A stretch of 7,587 nt of DNA from DATHVR01 sp035461175 (GTDB lineage Bacteria; Actinomycetota; Acidimicrobiia; Spongiisociales; ZC4RG35), in assembly GCA_035461175.1 (NCBI GenBank), contig DATHVR010000178.1, forward strand, positions 1 to 7,587. Reading direction: 5' to 3'. The notes under the pieces are model-generated. The model was not told the DNA's origin. It ran no database searches and saw only the letters and a list, made by a program, of their open reading frames with translations. This document shows positions 1 through 5,498 of this stretch, one piece after another. Position 1 is the first letter of the stretch. Each line of letters starts with the position of its first letter. A program made the position numbers and the translations under genes.

Positions 1-450
1 GTCGAGAAGCTCCTCATCATCAACCATGTCGACCTTGTTCAAAAACACCACAATCGACGGCACACCAACCTGGCGGGCCAACAACACATGCTCCCGAGTC
101 TGCGGCATCGGACCATCAGCAGCAGACACCACCAAAATCGCCCCATCCACCTGCGCCGCACCCGTAATCATGTTCTTGATGTAATCCGCATGACCCGGCA
201 TATCCACATGCGCATAATGACGAGCCTCCGTCTCATACTCCACATGAGAAATACTTATCGTGAACCCCCGATCCCGCTCCTCCGGAGCCTTATCAATCTG
301 ATCAAACTCCGTAAACAGATTCTGACCACCAACCCGCTCCGCCAACGTCTTCGTAATCGCAGCCGTCAACGTCGTCTTCCCATGATCAATATGACCCATC
401 GTCCCCACATTCACATGCGGCTTACTACGCTCAAACTTCGCCTTGCCCAT
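1..450 (-). CDS. tuf: Elongation factor Tu, N-terminal 150 codons (cut by window edge)
   Basis: EF-Tu is the GTPase that carries aminoacyl-tRNA to the ribosomal A site in the cytoplasm. The visible part is the G domain: P-loop GHIDHGKT at residues 19-26, switch I with RGFTI at 61-65, G3 motif DMPGH at 83-87, and G4 motif NKVD at 138-141. The MGKAKFERSKPHVNVGT start is typical of the family, and the ATG at 450 is preceded by an AGGAAG Shine-Dalgarno site. The remaining roughly 250 residues lie beyond base 1. The gene ends a tRNA-Tyr/Thr/Met operon and is probably cotranscribed with it. Two oddities are seen directly. The third codon position is strongly U/G-ending (all 8 His codons are CAT), unlike the C-ending neighbours. 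The usual RGITI and DCPGH motifs read RGFTI and DMPGH. The identity is very secure. Confidence 0.98.
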   Translation of the reverse strand, partial: MGKAKFERSKPHVNVGTMGHIDHGKTTLTAAITKTLAERVGGQNLFTEFDQIDKAPEERDRGFTISISHVEYETEARHYAHVDMPGHADYIKNMITGAAQVDGAILVVSAADGPMPQTREHVLLARQVGVPSIVVFLNKVDMVDDEELLD

Positions 451-458
451 TTGCTCGG

Positions 459-464
459 CTTCCT
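459..464 (-). promoter_or_regulatory. Ribosome binding site of tuf
   Basis: On the minus strand AGGAAG lies inside a purine run (GGGAAAGGAAG), 8 nt before the tuf ATG. It is the clearest Shine-Dalgarno sequence in the window and fixes the tuf start. Confidence 0.8.
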
Positions 465-488
465 TTCCCGTTGTCGGATGTTGTTGAC

Positions 489-514
489 GTTCCCTCGGGA
501 ACACTTCCCTCGGG
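489..514 (-). repeat. Tandem 10-bp repeat and small hairpin in the tuf leader
   Basis: TTCCCTCGGG occurs at 490-499 and again at 505-514 on the plus strand, a 15-bp period. The first copy sits in the perfect palindrome GTTCCCTCGGGAAC (489-502), which in RNA could form a 5-bp stem with a CGAG tetraloop. It lies between tRNA-Met and the tuf Shine-Dalgarno site, so it could mark the processing boundary or shape the tuf leader. The role is inferred only. Confidence 0.5.
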
Positions 515-520
515 GGGACG

Positions 521-594
521 TAGCGGCGGGCAGACTCGAACTGCCGACCTCTCGATTATGAGTCGAGCGCTCTCACCAACTGAGCTACGCCGCC
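521..594 (-). tRNA. tRNA-Met (anticodon CAT), elongator type
   Basis: This folds as a full 74-nt cloverleaf: acceptor GGCGGCG paired with CGCCGCT, D stem GCTC/GAGC, anticodon stem CTCGA/TCGAG with loop CTCATAA, and T stem GGCAG/CTGCC with loop TTCGAGT. The discriminator is A and CCA is not encoded. Position 1:72 is a G-U wobble pair; the other six acceptor pairs are Watson-Crick. It lacks the three G-C pairs at the base of the anticodon stem expected of an initiator. A CAT anticodon could also belong to tRNA-Ile2 (lysidine-modified). The Thr-Met order ahead of a translation operon is common in actinobacteria and favours elongator Met. Confidence 0.9.
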
Positions 595-599
595 TCGTC

Positions 600-612
600 G
601 CGCCGGTGGCGC
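600..612. repeat. Short inverted repeat in the tRNA-Met/tRNA-Thr spacer
   Basis: This is a perfect 5-bp inverted repeat, GCGCC-GGT-GGCGC, 5 bases upstream of the mature 5' end of tRNA-Met in the transcript. The loop is only 3 nt. It probably contributes to folding of the processed spacer; no independent function is shown. Confidence 0.4.
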
Positions 613-613
613 G

Positions 614-650
614 GCTTCGGCGTCCGCGACCGTCGTTAGGTCGCCGAAGC
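614..650 (-). repeat. 9-bp perfect stem-loop between tRNA-Thr and tRNA-Met
   Basis: The arms GCTTCGGCG (614-622) and CGCCGAAGC (642-650) are exact reverse complements separated by 19 nt. In the leftward transcript the hairpin begins 3 nt after the tRNA-Thr body. No U-tract follows, so it does not look like an intrinsic terminator. It is more likely a spacer hairpin that guides RNase processing or insulates folding of the two tRNAs. Confidence 0.55.
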
Positions 651-652
651 GG

Positions 653-724
<72 letters not shown>

Positions 725-789
725 GTCGGTTGTGGTTGCTGGAGGTTAGTGCCGCCCGGTCCCGTGTGGGCCAGGTGCCCTTCCTCCGC

Positions 790-874
790 TGGTGCCGGGA
801 GAAGGATTCGAACCTCCGAAGGCTGAGCCGGCAGATTTACAGTCTGCTCCCTTTGGCCGCTTGGGTATCCCGGC
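790..874 (-). tRNA. tRNA-Tyr (anticodon GTA), CCA encoded
   Basis: A class II tRNA: acceptor GCCGGGA/TCCCGGC, anticodon stem GCAGA/TCTGC with loop CTGTAAA, an extended variable arm as expected for bacterial tRNA-Tyr, and T loop TTCGAAT. Discriminator A and CCA are genomically encoded (790-792), unlike the two tRNAs downstream. It is the first tRNA of the tRNA-tuf transcript. Confidence 0.96.
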
Positions 875-882
875 ACACTGCA

Positions 883-904
883 ACCGCGCGCCGGAGCGCG
901 CGGT
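883..904 (-). repeat. GC-rich hairpin at the 5' end of the tRNA-tuf transcript
   Basis: ACCGCGCG (883-890) and CGCGCGGT (897-904) are perfect 8-bp inverted repeats around a 6-nt loop. The hairpin sits 8 nt before mature tRNA-Tyr and a few bases after the start site expected from the -10 box at 917-922. No U-tract follows on either strand. It could be a stable 5' leader or a weak end for transcripts from the upstream htpX operon. Confidence 0.5.
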
Positions 905-916
905 GGTGAGAACCGA

Positions 917-946
917 ATTGTAGTGATGCCGGGCGGGCAGGCCCAA
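917..946 (-). promoter_or_regulatory. Candidate sigma-70 type promoter of the tRNA-tuf operon
   Basis: On the minus strand the -10 hexamer TACAAT (917-922) matches the consensus at 5 of 6 positions. A weaker -35, TTGGGC (941-946), lies 18 bp upstream. The expected start is near 908-910. It lies in the only gap between the end of the htpX operon and tRNA-Tyr, where a stable-RNA promoter is expected. Confidence 0.6.
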
Positions 947-959
947 GGCGGAAGCAGGC

Positions 960-1439
960 TCATGCCGCCCGCCGCAGCACCACTCCTGCTCCGCCCAGAC
1001 ATGCCGCCAGGACGAGGCCGAACACCCCTCCCCAGCCCCGCACAGCAACGTCCCACAGCGAGATCGCCGCCAGGATCACCGAACCGACCAGCAGGTACAG
1101 GCCGACCTGTTCGGAGATCGGCGTCGGCTCGACCTCGTCGAAGTCGCCGTAGGTGGACCGGACCTGGTCCAGGTTCTTGCGCACGATGCGAGTCAGCCAC
1201 CCGGTGACGACGGCGATGTAGAGGAGGGAAAGACCCACCCAGGCCGGGTCGAACAGGAATGAGGCCGCTATACCCATGGCGCCCAGGACCCAGGGCAGGG
1301 GCCGCCAGGCCCGGAGTCGGGCGTGGGCCCAGGTCGGGCCCCGACGCGATGATCCCACCGAGAACCAGGTGCCCCAGATGGCAACCCCGACGGCTACGAC
1401 CCCCACGATGAGAGTGGACGCCGAGGTGTCGAGCGTCAC
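960..1439 (-). CDS. Small membrane protein of unknown function, coupled to htpX
   Basis: I do not recognise this 159-residue protein. It has about five hydrophobic segments: residues 9-28, 50-63, 66-82, 111-129 and 134-155. The link between the third and fourth is charged and acidic (about residues 88-108, with DFDEVEP). There is no signal-peptide cleavage motif and no catalytic motif that I can identify. The GTG start at 1439 overlaps the TGA stop of htpX in the sequence GTGA, which implies translational coupling, and no well-placed Shine-Dalgarno site lies before it. The reading frame stays open far upstream inside htpX, but that is a GC-driven shadow. A role near HtpX in the membrane is inferred from coupling only. 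Confidence 0.75.
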   Translation of the reverse strand: MTLDTSASTLIVGVVAVGVAIWGTWFSVGSSRRGPTWAHARLRAWRPLPWVLGAMGIAASFLFDPAWVGLSLLYIAVVTGWLTRIVRKNLDQVRSTYGDFDEVEPTPISEQVGLYLLVGSVILAAISLWDVAVRGWGGVFGLVLAACLGGAGVVLRRAA

Positions 1440-2287
1440 CGGATGCCCGACGCCATCTCCTGGAGGCGTCGGACCCGATCCTCCATCGGGGGGTGGGTGG
1501 AGAACATCTTGGCCAGGGAGTTGCCCCGGACGGCCTTGAGCGGGTTCTCGATGAACAACTGGCTGATCGCCGGGTTGACGTCCATCGGCCGGCGCGCCGT
1601 CCCCGCCGCGATCTTCTCCAGCGCCGAGGCCAGCATGAGGGGCCGTCCGGTGAGTTCGGCGCCCGAAGTGTCGGCCTGGTACTCCCGGGTACGGGATATG
1701 GCGAGCCGGATCAGCACGGCCGCTATCGGGGCGAGGATGATCGACACCAAGCCGATGATGGCTCCCAGCGGGTTCTCGCGGTTGCGGTTGCCACCGCCGA
1801 ACCAGAACGCCATGCGGGCGAAGATCGACAAGGCGGCCGCCAGCATGGCCGCCACCGACGAGATGAGGATGTCGCGGTTCTTGACGTGGGCGAGCTCGTG
1901 ACCGAGGACGCCTTCGAGCTCGTCGGTGGTGAGAACCTGGAGGATCCCGGTGGTCACAGCCACGGCGGCGTGGTTGGGATTGCGGCCGGTGGCGAAGGCG
2001 TTGGGCTGGGGCGACTCGATCACGTAGATGCGGGGCATCGGCATCTCGGCCCGGGCGGCGAGTGAACGCACGATGGAGTAGACCTGCGGCAACTGGTGCT
2101 CCTCGACGGGCTTGGCCCGGCTGGCGGCGAGCGCCATCTTGTCCGAGAAGAAGTAGGCGACGAAGTTGATCCCGACGGCCATCACCAGGCCGATCCAGAA
2201 CCCGTTGGCGCCTCCCCACGTGTAGGCGACACCCCACACGAGGGCGGAGAGGAAACCAAGAAGTGCGACCGTCTTGAGGTTGTTCAT
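1436..2287 (-). CDS. htpX: Protease HtpX homologue (peptidase family M48)
   Basis: HtpX is a zinc metalloprotease of the cytoplasmic membrane that degrades damaged or misassembled membrane proteins. The 283-residue length fits the family. Two hydrophobic segments lie at about 6-22 and 29-46, then the catalytic region with HELAH at 130-134 (two zinc histidines and the catalytic Glu), two more hydrophobic segments at about 141-163 and 175-197, and the third zinc ligand Glu202 in REYQAD. The C-terminal STHPPMEDRVRRL (263-275) is a further family signature. The ATG at 2287 gives the standard short cytoplasmic start. A TAGAAT box lies 10 nt upstream. The stop overlaps the start of the next membrane-protein gene (GTGA). 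In other bacteria htpX is often under envelope- or heat-stress control; nothing here shows that directly. Confidence 0.96.
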   Translation of the reverse strand: MNNLKTVALLGFLSALVWGVAYTWGGANGFWIGLVMAVGINFVAYFFSDKMALAASRAKPVEEHQLPQVYSIVRSLAARAEMPMPRIYVIESPQPNAFATGRNPNHAAVAVTTGILQVLTTDELEGVLGHELAHVKNRDILISSVAAMLAAALSIFARMAFWFGGGNRNRENPLGAIIGLVSIILAPIAAVLIRLAISRTREYQADTSGAELTGRPLMLASALEKIAAGTARRPMDVNPAISQLFIENPLKAVRGNSLAKMFSTHPPMEDRVRRLQEMASGIR

Positions 2288-2297
2288 CGGTCCCCTG

Positions 2298-2303
2298 ATT
2301 CTA
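2298..2303 (-). promoter_or_regulatory. Candidate -10 box of htpX
   Basis: TAGAAT on the minus strand matches the consensus at 5 of 6 positions and ends 10 nt before the htpX ATG. This would give a leader of only about 3-4 nt. No convincing -35 lies 16-18 bp upstream. AGGGG a few nt before the ATG could act as a ribosome site if transcription starts further upstream. The rest of the 103-bp gap up to 2390 holds nothing else I can call. Confidence 0.45.
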
Positions 2304-2390
2304 CCGACGGACCCGCGATATCAGACGTGCCTCGATCCCCCGACCCACCGTCGCCGCCGCCGTGGACTGTGGCCATCCGCCGGCTCCCGG

Positions 2391-3452
2391 TCACCGATCG
2401 TCGGTCGCGGTGGCGACCATCACCCGGAAGTCGCCCAGACCCCGCGGGTGCATCAGCGTCTCCGCCTCGGTGCGGACGGTTCTCACCCGCAACCGCTCCA
2501 TCTCGTCTCCGGCCCGGGCCAGTTCCAGCTCCCGGTGGCGTAGCTCCGAGATCCGCTCCCGCAACCCGAGTTCGCCCAGGAAGTCGTCCTGGCGATGGAG
2601 GCCAACCTCTGCCCCGGCCTCTTCGGCGGCAGCCACGAGAGCGGTGAAGTTGACATCCGCGGTGATGTCGGTGGCGCCCGGCTCGTCGAGAGGATGCGGG
2701 CCGAGGTGGTGAGAACGGTAGGTGCGTAGCGTCCCGTCCCGGCGCCGCGGTGCCAGGTTCTCGGCGGTATCCCCGTAGTCGAACACCACCAGGCTTCCCT
2801 CCTCGAGCCGGGACAGGGTCTCTTTCACCCAGGAACCGGCCTCCAACTGCACCTCGACCCAACCGCCCTGATCGACCGGTCCGGCGAAACGTTCCAGCCA
2901 GCCCACCACCTCGGGACGGGGTTCGGCGTCGATGAAGACGAGGGCGTCGTCGTCCCGCCCCACCCACCGTTCCCGCCAGCCCTCCGGGCCGAGCTGGGCG
3001 ATCGCCATCGGCAGATTGTCGATCAGCTCGTTGGCGAGAACCACTCCCCGCAGCGGATCCGGCACGGCCCCGAGGTCGGTCACCGCCCGCTCCCGTCCGA
3101 CGATCTCGGCCAGCCGGGACCGGGCCGGAGGTGAAACCTCGACGGCCCAGGCTTCCACCGAGACGGCCCGGAGCAATGGGCGGAGCAGCGACCCCGAACC
3201 CGCCGCCACCTCGACGAATCGAAATGGGTCTCCGATCTGCTCCTGTCGACGACGCACCAACTCGGCCAGGGTCTCCCCGAACAGGGAGCTCACCTCGGGG
3301 CTGGTCAGGAAGTCTCCCGCCTTCTCGGACCGCAGCGCGCCGGCGGCGAAGAACCCGTCCTCGGAGTCGTATAAAGCGAGGCGCATGAACTCCTCGAAGG
3401 GCAGCGGCCCGCGCTCGTCGACGAGTCGAAGCAGACGGGTTTTGAGCACCAC
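2391..3452 (-). CDS. SAM-dependent methyltransferase, MidA/NDUFAF7 (DUF185) family
   Basis: The eukaryotic members methylate an arginine of a complex I subunit during assembly; the substrate in bacteria is generally unknown. The 353-residue protein has the family signatures in order: N-terminal GPLPFEEFMRLALYDSEDGFF (about 15-35), GDFLTSPEVSSLFGE (46-60), the SAM-binding loop EVAAGSGSLL (81-90), the acidic strand AVEVSP (103-108), ANELIDNLP (140-148), FDYGD (224-228), GTLRTYRSHH (240-249) and DITADVNF (262-269). The start is one of two adjacent GTG codons (3452 or 3449) and there is no Shine-Dalgarno site. The second GTG would fit a leaderless mRNA from the TATCGT box better. The frame is open back to 3776, but that stretch overlaps the divergent acetyltransferase. 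The gene is oriented like htpX, 103 bp upstream of it. Confidence 0.92.
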   Translation of the reverse strand: MVLKTRLLRLVDERGPLPFEEFMRLALYDSEDGFFAAGALRSEKAGDFLTSPEVSSLFGETLAELVRRRQEQIGDPFRFVEVAAGSGSLLRPLLRAVSVEAWAVEVSPPARSRLAEIVGRERAVTDLGAVPDPLRGVVLANELIDNLPMAIAQLGPEGWRERWVGRDDDALVFIDAEPRPEVVGWLERFAGPVDQGGWVEVQLEAGSWVKETLSRLEEGSLVVFDYGDTAENLAPRRRDGTLRTYRSHHLGPHPLDEPGATDITADVNFTALVAAAEEAGAEVGLHRQDDFLGELGLRERISELRHRELELARAGDEMERLRVRTVRTEAETLMHPRGLGDFRVMVATATDDR

Positions 3453-3455
3453 CCG

Positions 3456-3461
3456 ACGATA
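3456..3461 (-). promoter_or_regulatory. Candidate -10 box of the methyltransferase gene
   Basis: TATCGT on the minus strand fits the actinobacterial TANNNT pattern and lies 6 nt before the second of the two GTG codons (3449). TTGCCG (minus strand, 3481-3486) could be a -35 with a long 19-bp spacer. If used, the mRNA would be leaderless. Confidence 0.35.
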
Positions 3462-3491
3462 GGGCAGAGCGACCGGGAGACGGCAACGGGC

Positions 3492-3497
3492 TAGATT
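3492..3497 (+). promoter_or_regulatory. Candidate -10 box of the acetyltransferase gene
   Basis: TAGATT fits TANNNT and is separated from the ATG at 3505 by exactly 7 nt, so transcription would be expected to start at or next to the A of the start codon. No Shine-Dalgarno site is present. GCGACC 17 bp upstream is a poor -35. Confidence 0.45.
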
Positions 3498-3504
3498 CGG
3501 CTGG

Positions 3505-4029
3505 ATGGGATTGGCGGCGAGCGGGATCGATCTGGAAGCGGGAGGGGTTCGACTCCGGGGCGCCCGGGAGACGGACCTCGACCCGCTGACCGAGATGTTT
3601 GCCACTCCGGAAGTGGCCCGATGGTGGCCCGACCAGACCCGGGGGGCCATCCGGACCGCCATCTCCCACGATCCGGGAATCATTCCGCTGGTGATCGAAG
3701 CCGATGGCGTGGTGGCGGGCTTCCTCCAGATCTGGGAGGAGACCGACCCCGAATATCGGCACGCCGGAATCGACATCGCCCTCCATCCGCGCTTTCAGGG
3801 GCGCGGGTTGGGCCCGGCCGCGATTCGCCTCGCATGTGACTGGCTGTTTGCCAACGGCCATCACCGGATCACGATCGACCCGGTCGCCGACAACACCCGG
3901 GCCCGCCGCGCCTACGAGAAGGTGGGATTCCGGAGGGTGGGGCGGCTGCGCCAATACCAGTGGGAGCCGTCGGCACAGTCCTGGGTGGACGGGGTCCTCT
4001 ACGACCTGCTGGCGGAAGACCTCAGGTGA
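3505..4029 (+). CDS. GNAT family N-acetyltransferase, AAC(6')/RimJ-like
   Basis: GNAT enzymes move an acetyl group from acetyl-CoA to an amine. The 174 residues show the GNAT fold in order: beta-strand start GGVRLRGARETDLDPL (13-28), the central PLVIEADGVVAGFLQI (61-76), the acetyl-CoA pyrophosphate loop HPRFQGRGLG (94-103, Q/RxxGxG/A), and motif B DPVADNTRARRAYEKVGF (125-142) where the conserved Tyr can act as general acid. The IDIAL strand and the C-terminal WVDGVLYDLLAEDL resemble aminoglycoside 6'-N-acetyltransferase-like enzymes, but the true substrate cannot be read from sequence, and resistance should not be assumed. The ATG is at 3505 behind a -10-like box. It is divergent from the methyltransferase, and glgA follows after 29 bp. 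Confidence 0.9.
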   Translation: MGLAASGIDLEAGGVRLRGARETDLDPLTEMFATPEVARWWPDQTRGAIRTAISHDPGIIPLVIEADGVVAGFLQIWEETDPEYRHAGIDIALHPRFQGRGLGPAAIRLACDWLFANGHHRITIDPVADNTRARRAYEKVGFRRVGRLRQYQWEPSAQSWVDGVLYDLLAEDLR

Positions 4030-4045
4030 CGGCCACCCGGCCCGC

Positions 4046-4051
4046 CATAAT
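4046..4051 (+). promoter_or_regulatory. Candidate -10 box of glgA
   Basis: CATAAT matches the -10 consensus at 5 of 6 positions and lies in the 29-bp gap between the acetyltransferase stop and glgA. As for the upstream gene, exactly 7 nt separate it from the ATG (4059), predicting a leaderless glgA mRNA. There is no good -35 and no Shine-Dalgarno site. Confidence 0.45.
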
Positions 4052-4058
4052 CCCCGGG

Positions 4059-5498
4059 ATGAAGATCTTGTTCGTGGCCTCCGAGATGGCCCCTTTCGCC
4101 AAGGTGGGAGGCCTGGCCGACGTCCTCGGTTCCCTTCCCGAGGCGCTGGCCCGGCGGGGACACGAGGTGCGAGTGGTCATGCCCGCCTACGACGTGATCG
4201 AAGATCACGGCTTCCAGCCCCGGCGGGCCGATCCCGAGATGCTGGGTCTCGACGTCGGCACCCACCGGGTGGTGGCCGACGTGCTTGGATTGCAGCACGG
4301 GTCGGTCGCGGTCACCTTCATCGACGTCCCTAGCCTCTATCACCGGGGACAGCTGTACTCGGAGGCAGCCGACGAGCCGGCCCGCTTCGCCGTGCTCAGC
4401 CGGGCTGCCCTAGAACTGTGCCGGCGGTGGCGCTGGCAACCGGACGTGATCCACTGCAACGACTGGCAGACCGGCCTGATCCCGCTCTATCTCAAGACGC
4501 TCCACGCCGACGACCCATTTCTGTCCTCGGCCCGCACCGTGCTCACGATCCACAACCTCGCCTACCAGGGAATGTTCGAGGCCCCGACGATCGACCAGCT
4601 CGGCCTCCAGGACGCCGCCCACCTGCTGTCGCCCGAGCACCTGCGGGAGGGGCGGGTCAACTTCCTGGCCACCGGGATCGCCCACGCCGACACCATCACG
4701 ACCGTCAGTCCGACCTATGCCCGGGAGATAGTCACCCCCGAGCACGGCCACGGTCTCGACGGACTGCTGCGGCGTCGGGCCGGGCACCTCGTGGGCATCC
4801 TGAATGGCATCGACACCGAGGTATGGAACCCCGCCACCGATCGCCACCTTCCATTCCGCTACTCGGCCAAGAGCCTCTGGCGCAAGGAGTGGAACAAGAA
4901 GGAGCTGTTGGAGCGTCTGGGTCTCGACTATCGCGAGGGGGTGCCGGTGTTCGGAATCGTCAGCCGCCTGGTCGAGCAGAAGGGAATCGGGCTGCTCCCC
5001 CAGCCGATCGGCGGGATGCTGGAACGGACCGACGCCCGCTTCGTCGCCCTAGGCAGCGGCGACGCCAACCTCGAGGCCACCCTGTGGACACTGGTGGATC
5101 GGTTCCCCGAACAGGCACGTTTCGTCTCCGCCTTCGACGAGGCTTTGGCCCACCGGATCGAGGCAGGGATCGACGTGTTCATGATGCCCTCCCGGTACGA
5201 GCCGAGCGGACTGAATCAGATGTACAGCCTTGCCTATGGCACCGCTCCCCTGGTGCGGAAAACGGGCGGCCTCGCCGACACAGTCGAGCATTGGGATCCG
5301 ACCACCGAAACCGGGACCGGATTCGTCTTCGAGGACTTCGACGAGGGAGGGGTGTGGTGGGCGCTCAACCAGGCACTGGCGGCAATGCGCGACCGCCGGA
5401 GCTGGAAGCGGCTCCAGCTCAACGGGATGGCGATCGACAACTCCTGGAACCACTCGGCGGGGCGCTACGAGAAGCTGTACCGGCAACTGATCGGCTAG
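4059..5498 (+). CDS. glgA: Glycogen synthase, ADP-glucose type (GT5)
   Basis: GlgA transfers glucose from ADP-glucose to the non-reducing end of alpha-1,4-glucan in the cytoplasm. At 479 residues it is family length. The N-terminal Rossmann domain begins MKILFVASEMAPFAKVGGLADV, with the substrate-binding KVGGL at 15-19; other marks are HCNDWQTGLIP (132-142), TIHNLAYQG (163-171) and LNGIDTEVWNP (248-258). The C-terminal domain has FGIVSRLVEQKG (298-309), PSRYEPSGLNQMYSLAYGT (377-395) and KTGGLADTV (401-409). The glutamate motif reads EPSGLNQ where many family members have EPCGLNQ. The ATG at 4059 is chosen because KxGGL then sits at the usual distance; an in-frame ATG at 3960 would overlap the acetyltransferase. 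No other glycogen genes are in the window. The TAG stop overlaps that of the convergent transporter. Confidence 0.97.
   Translation: MKILFVASEMAPFAKVGGLADVLGSLPEALARRGHEVRVVMPAYDVIEDHGFQPRRADPEMLGLDVGTHRVVADVLGLQHGSVAVTFIDVPSLYHRGQLYSEAADEPARFAVLSRAALELCRRWRWQPDVIHCNDWQTGLIPLYLKTLHADDPFLSSARTVLTIHNLAYQGMFEAPTIDQLGLQDAAHLLSPEHLREGRVNFLATGIAHADTITTVSPTYAREIVTPEHGHGLDGLLRRRAGHLVGILNGIDTEVWNPATDRHLPFRYSAKSLWRKEWNKKELLERLGLDYREGVPVFGIVSRLVEQKGIGLLPQPIGGMLERTDARFVALGSGDANLEATLWTLVDRFPEQARFVSAFDEALAHRIEAGIDVFMMPSRYEPSGLNQMYSLAYGTAPLVRKTGGLADTVEHWDPTTETGTGFVFEDFDEGGVWWALNQALAAMRDRRSWKRLQLNGMAIDNSWNHSAGRYEKLYRQLIG

Noticed and set aside
960..2237. A 425-codon minus-strand open frame covering most of htpX in another frame
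   Set aside because: Its first two thirds are Arg/Pro/Gly/His-rich low-complexity translation antisense in frame to the well-supported htpX. Only the last 159 codons, after the GTG at 1439, look like a protein.
2403..2418. Perfect hairpin GGTCGC-GGTG-GCGACC as an intrinsic terminator of the methyltransferase gene
   Set aside because: It lies inside the coding end, before the stop codon, and has no U-tract. In GC-rich DNA a 6-bp inverted repeat is likely by chance.
3453..3776. A 108-residue N-terminal extension of the methyltransferase
   Set aside because: It lies antisense to the acetyltransferase coding sequence and has no similarity to the MidA family start, which begins near GPLPFEEFM.
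2284..3954. A 556-codon minus-strand open frame over the methyltransferase and acetyltransferase
   Set aside because: It is Arg/Gly/Pro-rich shadow translation, while the frames of the two recognised genes carry clear family motifs.
3505..4029. An aminoglycoside-resistance gene
   Set aside because: The AAC(6')-like motifs are shared by many GNAT enzymes with other substrates, and nothing in the context suggests a resistance element.
3960..4058. A 33-residue N-terminal extension of glgA
   Set aside because: It overlaps the acetyltransferase gene, and GlgA proteins begin directly at MKIL with KxGGL near residue 15.
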